This document shows positions 6,704 to 11,548 of a DNA stretch of 11,548 nt, piece after piece (within the stretch, counting starts at the first letter, position 1; every line of letters starts with the position of its first letter). Origin of the DNA: Pavlovales sp. CCMP2436 (taxonomy: Eukaryota > Haptophyta > Pavlovophyceae > Pavlovales); the NCBI GenBank assembly GCA_026770615.1, contig MU631376.1, positions 56,640 through 68,187 of the forward strand. Reading direction: 5' to 3'. The position numbers and the translations under genes were made by a program. Below the pieces are notes generated by a model. That model was given only the letters and a program-made list of their open reading frames with translations. It was not told the DNA's origin and made no database searches.

Positions 6704-7087
6704 CAGATCCAGGGATCCACCCCGAGCACACGGATACCGTCCCCACCGCTGATCCGTTCAGCCACACGACGATCGACGACTAACGACTCTCGACTGGCAC
6801 GATGACCGGCCTCCACTGCTCTCCCTCGCGTCGTCTGAAAATGCAGCGCCGTCTGCGAGCGCGGCCCACCTTCGCGCATTCCAAACATTATCTCCTGACT
6901 AGCCTGACTCGCATATGTTGAAATTTTTGCCCTGGGGGGCAAAAACCACAAATATGCGCGGCTTATTTTCCGGCCCGTTCTATCCCACCCCTTGACGGGG
7001 GTGGGCCTCGGGCGCAGGGCTTTGGGTTGCGGGGTGTGGCGGGCTTGCTGGCTCATGTTTGGTTTTAGGTTTTCTGTCGCCTGAGTG
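6704..7087. other. Unassigned insert with two stem-loops
   Basis: No domain is recognisable in any frame; the minus-strand open stretch 6703-7119 has no coding character that I trust. It contains a strong hairpin at 6910-6958 and a second, CCCACCCC/GGGGTGGG, at 6984-7005. It separates the two coding parts of the minus-strand element, where endonuclease and RT would be expected. Confidence 0.4.
6910..6958. repeat. Imperfect 49-bp hairpin
   Basis: Outer arms CGCATAT (6910-6916) and ATATGCG (6952-6958); inner arms TTTTTGCCC (6924-6932) and GGGCAAAAA (6937-6945) around a TGGG loop. A 6-7-base internal bulge lies between the two stems. Confidence 0.75.
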
Positions 7088-8117
7088 TTATGACAGCGTG
7101 GGTGCCTGGCCGGTTTCAAGGGCCCGTTTGGTTGCTGAGCGTAGTATGCGTGGGTGGTCCATGACTATGACGGACTTGTCATGGATCAGTGCGTGCATGT
7201 GTGACGGGCCTGCTGCGGACTCGTGGTTTATGGCGGAAATGGCTGGTCCTGTTTTGGGTTCGGTGGGACTGGCTGCTCCTGGTAGCAGTGAGGTTTTGGT
7301 TCGAGACGGTCTCTGGTTGCGTTTTTCCACGTTTGATGTGCGTAAGCGTTGCTGGCCTCTGCTGGGCCTGAGGGTGGGCTTAGGCTGCATGGAGGGTATG
7401 GTCGGGTTTACACCTGTTAATGAATCTTCATTATTCGTAGGTTAGTTGCGCATCAGGCTTTTTCGTCTGGCAGGGATGGTCGGTGCACTGGTGTCCGTTG
7501 GGGATATGGGCTCTTGCTGCATAGATGGTATGGCCGTTGCAGATATGGGCTCATACTGAGCGATGCTGTCCGTTGGGGGTATGGGCTCATACCGCGGAAA
7601 TGGTATAGCCACTGGTGCCTCGTTTTGGGCTCTGCTCTCCGTTAGGGGTATGGGCCCATACTGCACAGGTGGTATGGCCGCTGGTGCTTTGTTTTGGGCT
7701 ATGCTGTCCGTTGGGGGTATGGACTCATACTGCATAGGAGGTAAGGCTGATGGTTTATTGTTCTGAGCTATGCTGTCCGTTGGGGGTATGGGCACATATT
7801 GTATTGGTGGTGTGGCCGCTGGTGTTTCGTTTTGAGCGATGCTGTCTGTTGGGGGTATGGGCTCATACTGCATAGGTGGTATGTAAGGCTGATGATTCCT
7901 TGTTTTGAGCAATGCTGTCCGTTGGGGGTATGGGCTCGTATTGTATAGGTGGTATAGGTGGTATGGCCGCTGATGCTGTGTTTTGATTCAATTTCCTTGC
8001 TGCCCGCTCGGCGGTCTGGGCGGCCCACATGGCTACCTTAAACTTATGGGGTTGGGCGAAAGAATGGCACGGTCTAGATCTGTTGCTCCGTCTGTTCGTT
8101 CTTGTATGGGTTGGCAC
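7088..8117 (-). pseudogene. Pro-rich repeat protein, probable N-terminal part of the minus-strand LINE
   Basis: Three minus-strand pieces form one broken frame. 8117-7863: basic start with SFAQPHKFKVAMWAAQTAER and then the repeats. 7912-7442: repeats continue one frame over, ending ARRKSLMRN and TAA. 7390-7088: the same frame resumes after that stop with PSMQPKPTLRPSRGQQRLRT and AINHESAAGPSHMHALIHDK. The repeated unit is about IPPTDSIAQNEAPAAIPPMQ-YEP, 23 residues. Upstream of 8117 coding resemblance continues in a third frame (LIKKLRSQLQTKLNRPLADT) to about 8210. No known domain is seen. Position on the same strand upstream of RNase H and OTU suggests an ORF1 or polyprotein N-terminus; composition fits a disordered scaffold. 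That assignment is inference. Confidence 0.42.
7493..7989. repeat. Tandem array, seven copies of a 69-bp unit
   Basis: Units begin GTCCGTTGGGGGTATGGGCT (plus strand) at 7493, 7568, 7637, 7706, 7775, 7844 and 7917. Four consecutive starts differ by exactly 69 bp. Unit 1 is 75 bp (in frame) and unit 6 is 73 bp; its extra 4 bp produce the frame change in the minus-strand protein. The last unit also contains a duplicated GGTGGTATA. The unit encodes 23 residues on the minus strand. Confidence 0.92.
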
Positions 8118-8271
8118 ACTTGGAGTGTGTCGGCAAGTGGTCTGTTGAGTTTGGTCTGTAGTTGACTCCTTAGCTTTTTGATTAGGCCGCCTTGGCTTTG
8201 GGCTTTCCCGGTGGCGGGTCAGAGCTGGGTACCAGAGAAAACAATGATTTTTAGGTTCACCAGGATTTCTT
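8118..8271 (-). other. Presumed 5' end of the minus-strand element
   Basis: Minus-strand coding resemblance runs to about 8210 and then fades; 8211-8271 holds no recognisable gene. The segment ends at the 15-bp direct repeat. If that repeat is a target duplication, the element's 5' end is at 8271. Confidence 0.35.
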
Positions 8272-8286
8272 GCGTCTTTTAGCGGT
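8272..8286. repeat. 15-bp direct repeat, right copy
   Basis: GCGTCTTTTAGCGGT, identical to 2595-2609. Unlike the left copy it stands alone, with no neighbouring 22-bp units. Confidence 0.6.
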
Positions 8287-8340
8287 ACCTCCCGCAGAAC
8301 TTTTAGAAATAAACATTACATCGCGCGCCAAAGGCGCTGA

Positions 8341-9679
8341 ATGTTCGCGCTTTTCGCGCCTTCGGGGATGACGCCGATGCTCGCCCGGGATCGCCGCTTA
8401 CCGGCGCGCTTCCGCACGACCGAGACGCCTGTGGTGGAGAAGGCGCCGGTCGCGTCCAAGCAGGCGCGCGCGCCGATTTGCGCTGTGGATCTCGGACCTT
8501 CGCCGTGGGCTGAGGGCGATGACCCGGTCAACGTCGTGGGCGACGACGACGGCTCGAGCGACGGTGGCTCGTCAGACGACAACGAGGAGGAGCTCGATGC
8601 GTTCAGCAACGATCCGGAGGAGGATGAGTCTGAAGGCGATCACAACTCCGAGCTCCACGCGCGCGTGCACACACCGGGCAACAGTGATGCCTCGAGCGAT
8701 GCGCCGCCGCGGCGCCGCCCGTTCCACGATCAGATGGCGGCGTCGACGCGCGTCTTCTTGTTCGATGGTGATGGCGCAAGGGTCGGGCCGATGTACCTAC
8801 AGGAGGGCGACGTCGACACCGACGATGAGGTGATAAGCTCGCCCGTTCCGATCGCTGCCGAGGGGCTGTCTATGCACTTCGTGTCGGTCGACGTGGCGAC
8901 GACGGGCAATAATATCGCCGACGACAAGGTCATCCGGCTCGCTGTGAACGTGTGCGACGAGAACGGCGAGACGGTGTACGAGGGCGCTGAGAACTTCAGC
9001 AACGAAAACATCGCGATCCGCTATCGCGATCCGCTCCTCGGGGCTCGGCGCGCCGTTCGGCCTCGCTGCGAGCGACCTGGTTGGTCTGCCGGGCTTCGAC
9101 GAGCGTGTTGGATATTTCTTGGACATAATCGAGGAGTTCCTCTTTGATGACGAGTGCGAGAATGCTGCCATCGTGGCATGAAACCTATCGGCGGCAAAAT
9201 TCCTCTACGCGGCGGCCGAGCGGGTAGATGCCGACTGGCCGAAGATGATCACGCACCAGATCCTAATCGGCAAGAAGCTCGTCGCGCTCGTCTCCGACCT
9301 CAAAACTTACGCGACACAGTGCGCCGAGGGCGAGTGGCCGCGCAAGGGCGGGAAGCCGGTGATGGCGTCGCTCACGCACGTCGTTCAGCGGCTCGGTGCG
9401 ACTCGCGACTGCTTCGAGGAGACCCGCTCTGCCGCCGGCCCGAACCCGTCCTTTGTCGAGCTCATTGGCGTGCCTGTGTCCGACCCGCTCGGCGTGGCGC
9501 GCGCTGCGAACGCGATCGTGCTCGACTCTGACTTTTGGGGTTCGAGGTGCTCCCGGCGGCAGAACTGCATGGTCGACGAGCTCGACTCTGCCGCACTTCC
9601 CGGAGTGCGGCCCGCGAGCGTGTCGTCGGCGGGTGCGCGGACGGGACTGGGCACCAGCCGGCTCTTAGAAAAGGCGTAA
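8341..9679 (+). pseudogene. Acidic protein with degenerate DEDDh (EXOIII-type) exonuclease-like domain
   Basis: From ATG 8341 the N-terminal ~165 residues are disordered-looking, with an Asp/Ser/Glu-rich tract (about residues 67-100). Then SMHFVSVDVATTGNN (177-191) with VIRLAVNVCDENGETVY follows the Exo I block 'h-h-h-D-x-E-T-T-G ... I-x-x-h-A-h'. After a frame change near 9020-9035 the next frame gives ASDLVGLPGFDERVGYFLDI, matching the 'hG-h ... P-x-F' segment, a TGA at 9179-9181, NLSAAKFLY where 'HNxxFDxxFL' is expected, and SDPLGVARAANAIVL (9479 on) where 'HxAxxDAxA' is expected. Only the first Asp is kept; Glu, second Asp, His and third Asp are all replaced. The stop at 9677-9679 lies inside the foldback element. 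Strong GC-ending codon use resembles 1-2098. Fold call moderate; function unknown. Confidence 0.45.
9650..9657. repeat. Target-site duplication, left copy
   Basis: GGCACCAG immediately before the foldback element; identical to 9801-9808. Confidence 0.88.
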
Positions 9680-9800
9680 CGTACGGGGAATATCCGTGGG
9701 GCCCCGTGGGCCCCCGGGCTATGTGACAAGTTAGTTATATGTTAGTCACATAGGCGCCTCCGGCGGGGCCCCGGGCCCTGCGGGGCTTTCTAAGAGCCGG
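9658..9800. mobile_element. 143-bp foldback element (MITE-like) with 14-bp perfect TIRs
   Basis: Termini CCGGCTCTTAGAAA (9658-9671) and TTTCTAAGAGCCGG (9787-9800) are perfect inverted repeats. A second perfect inverted pair, CTATGTGAC (9719-9727) and GTCACATAG (9745-9753), forms the inner stem, and G/C-rich near-palindromes fill the arms, so nearly the whole unit can fold. Exact 8-bp duplications flank it. It has no coding capacity. An 8-bp duplication is typical of hAT-, P- or Merlin-like transposases, but the terminal bases match none of their usual signatures clearly, so no superfamily is assigned. It interrupts GC-rich open frames on both sides. Confidence 0.88.
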
Positions 9801-9808
9801 GGCACCAG
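9801..9808. repeat. Target-site duplication, right copy
   Basis: GGCACCAG immediately after the foldback element; identical to 9650-9657. Confidence 0.88.
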
Positions 9809-10234
9809 GTGCATCCTCCGTGGGCCGACGTCAAGCTCGTGGACCACCCGCCGCCCATAGCTGCTGGAGGCACCGCATCCTCGCAGGCACCGCCGCGCGC
9901 TGCTCGCGCCGCGACTCGCGCGCAGCACCATCACGCGAACAAAGAAAATGCGCCCGCGTTCAAACCGCCAGCCCCCGCCGGTGCATCCCAGTCGCTGCTG
10001 GCTTTCTTCTGGAAGCGTGAGCTGCGCATTGGCCACGCGCCGGCGGCCGAGATCGCTGCAGCTGCACTCCAGGGCGCTGCCGCTGTGCTACCTGGCGTCT
10101 GCGCGGAATTCCTCGTCGGCGGAGAGCTGCTGCTCGCCATCTTTCTATTCTACCTATCCGGCCCGATTTTGACGCGCATCGCCGATGCGACTAACGCCCA
10201 CGCCAGGGAGCAGGTTATACCGGTGAGCTGCTAA
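9809..10234 (+). pseudogene. Open frame of unknown function right of the foldback element
   Basis: Open from GTG 9809 to TAA 10232-10234 (141 codons); it is unlikely to start here because the left end is the foldback insertion. The first half is Ala/Pro-rich and looks disordered (with HHANKENAPAFKPP). The second half is more ordered: SLLAFFWKRELRIGH, an Ala-rich helix-like stretch, then LLLAIFLFYLSGPIL, hydrophobic enough for a membrane segment or buried helix. GC-rich codon use matches the exonuclease-like segment. Removing the insertion plus one target copy (151 bp) joins this frame to a different upstream frame from the one carrying the exonuclease-like domain, so whether both were one gene is unresolved. 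No family recognised. Confidence 0.35.
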
Positions 10235-10235
10235 A

Positions 10236-10355
10236 TATACCTAAGTCAAAAAAATTAAAAATATATCAATCTACATCTATCTATCTATATGTACTCTACA
10301 TCTATATCTATAGTTTGATATATGTATATACAAATATATATACATATGTATGTAG
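10236..10355. repeat. AT-rich microsatellite tract
   Basis: CTAAATATAC, A-runs, (ATCT)n and (TA)n/(TATG)n runs, almost without G or C. It starts one base after the preceding stop codon and ends at the 5' edge of the LINE RT fragment. Confidence 0.85.
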
Positions 10356-11548
10356 ATGTATATGCTCTCCTTACAAAGTGTCCTTTACAAAATCGCCGCA
10401 TCCCAAGTAGCACACAAAATCCAAAGTGCATCTGATAAGTTATGTCTGATGAGCCGAGTGCAGGCCGCATCCCGAAAAGAAGGTAGAGCAGGCGACCACA
10501 TTGTGGCCCTGACAAACACAATGGCACACGCACACGCCTCAAACTCCGAACTTCACATCATCCTTACAGACATCGCAAAGGCCTATGACACGGCCCCGAG
10601 AAAAGCACTTTTGGAAGCTCTTGCTATCCACGGCTTCCCCCCCGAAATAATCAAGCAAGTACGCCTCCTTCAAGCCTGCCATGGGGCTGTGGCGCGCACC
10701 CCTTACGGTCACACTGCTCGAAAAATTTACACAAAACGTGGCTGCAAACAAGGCTGCCCTCTCAGCCTAATCACATTCTGCCTATTTATGAATATGCTCA
10801 TCCAATGGGTTGAATTCAGTTTCAAGGGCGGCTATGAAATCACGCCCCAACAGCCAAAATTAGGCGACCTGCCCCATCACCCTAGCAGCACCTCGCGACT
10901 TGCAATTCAAGCCTTCATGGATGACCTCGCCCTCGTAGCAAGAAATGCGCCTGACGCTCAGGAACTGCTCACGCGCACACACACTTTCCTATCAGCCTAT
11001 GGGATGGAACTGAGCGCCCCTAAATGCAAGCACATTTACATCCCAAAAAAGGGAGGCCCTCCTCGCCCTGAGAGTGTCTCAGTCCCACATGAAACTCTAA
11101 ATGAGAATGTACAGCTCCCACCTATCCTGGCTGATGACCCGGCTAAGTACCTGGGCCATGTCATTACCCCGAATTTCAGATGGGAAACCCAGGCATCCGC
11201 CACAGTGCAGCGGGTGAACATAGCTTCCCATAAGATCAGGATAGCAGCTGCAAAGAAACAGTGTCATACTATTTACGCAGCCACCTTTACCCAGCATGAC
11301 GTCTCCTCTACCCTTCTATTCTTCATGGACGCAACTTTCTTCAGCAAAGCCAACACCACGGCCATGAGAACGGCGGTAACTGAACCCATGAGAAAGCGAT
11401 TAGGGATTAACAAGCTAGTGGCCCGAGTTGCAATCTGCGGCCCCCCCAAGGAAAAAGGAATTGGTATTGAAGATCCTGAGGCAATCGAAGGCGGGATCAA
11501 GGTAGCAGCCCTGCTACGCCAACTCAACACAGTAGGTTTCACGGAGGA
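10356..11548 (+). CDS. Non-LTR retrotransposon reverse transcriptase, 5'-truncated, open at right edge
   Basis: The frame is open from a TAG at 10353-10355 to the window end, 397 codons without a break. Order of RT motifs: LYKIAASQVAHKI and the RKEGRAGDHI block (residues 10-50); motif A TDIAKAYDT (71-79, Asp72); motif B RGCKQGCPLS (128-137); motif C FMDDLALVA (187-195, Asp189-Asp190; 10914 on); motif D around KCKHIYIPKK (223-232); motif E YLGHVI (265-270). After it, thumb sequence FFMDATFFSKAN, RKRLGIN and EKGIGIEDPEA. All catalytic Asp are present. ATG codons at 10356, 10362 and 10521 have no special support; the element's endonuclease and 5' part are absent, replaced by a microsatellite. 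RNase H and later domains would follow beyond the edge. Confidence 0.9.
   Translation, partial: MYMLSLQSVLYKIAASQVAHKIQSASDKLCLMSRVQAASRKEGRAGDHIVALTNTMAHAHASNSELHIILTDIAKAYDTAPRKALLEALAIHGFPPEIIKQVRLLQACHGAVARTPYGHTARKIYTKRGCKQGCPLSLITFCLFMNMLIQWVEFSFKGGYEITPQQPKLGDLPHHPSSTSRLAIQAFMDDLALVARNAPDAQELLTRTHTFLSAYGMELSAPKCKHIYIPKKGGPPRPESVSVPHETLNENVQLPPILADDPAKYLGHVITPNFRWETQASATVQRVNIASHKIRIAAAKKQCHTIYAATFTQHDVSSTLLFFMDATFFSKANTTAMRTAVTEPMRKRLGINKLVARVAICGPPKEKGIGIEDPEAIEGGIKVAALLRQLNTVGFTE

Noticed and set aside
7059..7445. Plus-strand 128-codon open frame
   Set aside because: Opposite the minus-strand frame 7088-7390, which continues the Pro-rich protein; no motif in the plus version.
7493..7989. 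CRISPR array
   Set aside because: Units are contiguous 69-bp tandem copies without distinct spacers, and they encode a periodic protein.
10285..10751. Minus-strand open frames opposite the LINE RT
   Set aside because: The plus strand carries an unbroken RT with all motifs; these are shadows and microsatellite translation.

Overview
The window looks like eukaryotic repeat-rich DNA made almost entirely of broken, nested transposable elements. There is no operon structure, no Shine-Dalgarno spacing and no bacterial gene order. There are an A-tract, AT microsatellites, non-LTR retrotransposon (LINE) fragments on both strands, and a small foldback DNA element with its target duplication. Two base-composition classes alternate. 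Positions 1-2098 and 8341-10234 are very GC-rich with GC-ending codons; about 3840-8270 and 10356-11548 are closer to balanced. A GC-rich protist or microalga would fit, but the organism cannot be named from this sequence.

Layout. 1-2098 (+): 3' part of a retroelement polyprotein, with the end of a reverse transcriptase (RT) palm, an RT thumb-like segment, then a PD-(D/E)XK-like nuclease ending in an RGG-rich tail; two frame changes break it. 2099-2630: noncoding 3' flank with a long G-run, a 45-bp tandem duplication and an array of an 11-bp motif mostly at 22-bp spacing. 2617-2781 and 3704-3815: two copies of a structured minus-strand 3' tail. 3041-3088: A-tract. 3150-3520: degenerate GC-rich tandem repeat. 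3838-6682 (-): C-terminal half of a LINE polyprotein (RNase H, zinc motif, spacer, OTU-type cysteine protease), broken by stops and frameshifts. 6686-7087: unassigned insert with hairpins. 7088-about 8210 (-): Pro-rich reading frame containing seven copies of a 69-bp repeat, probably the N-terminal part of the same element, with endonuclease and RT missing between. 8341-9679 (+): acidic protein with a degenerate DEDDh exonuclease-like domain. 9658-9800: perfect-TIR foldback element with an 8-bp target duplication. 9809-10234 (+): an open frame of unknown function. 10236-10355: AT microsatellite. 10356-11548 (+): an intact LINE RT domain running off the right edge.

Reading together: the strongest unusual items are the OTU protease at the end of a LINE polyprotein, the duplicated 3' tail whose hairpins persist although their sequences differ, a 15-bp direct repeat bracketing the 2610-8271 block, the 23-residue Pro-rich repeat array, and an exonuclease-like domain that has lost nearly every catalytic residue. 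The right-edge RT supplies the domain the minus-strand element lacks and may belong to the same family. Nearly every coding region except the right-edge RT carries visible damage, so most genes here are relics.
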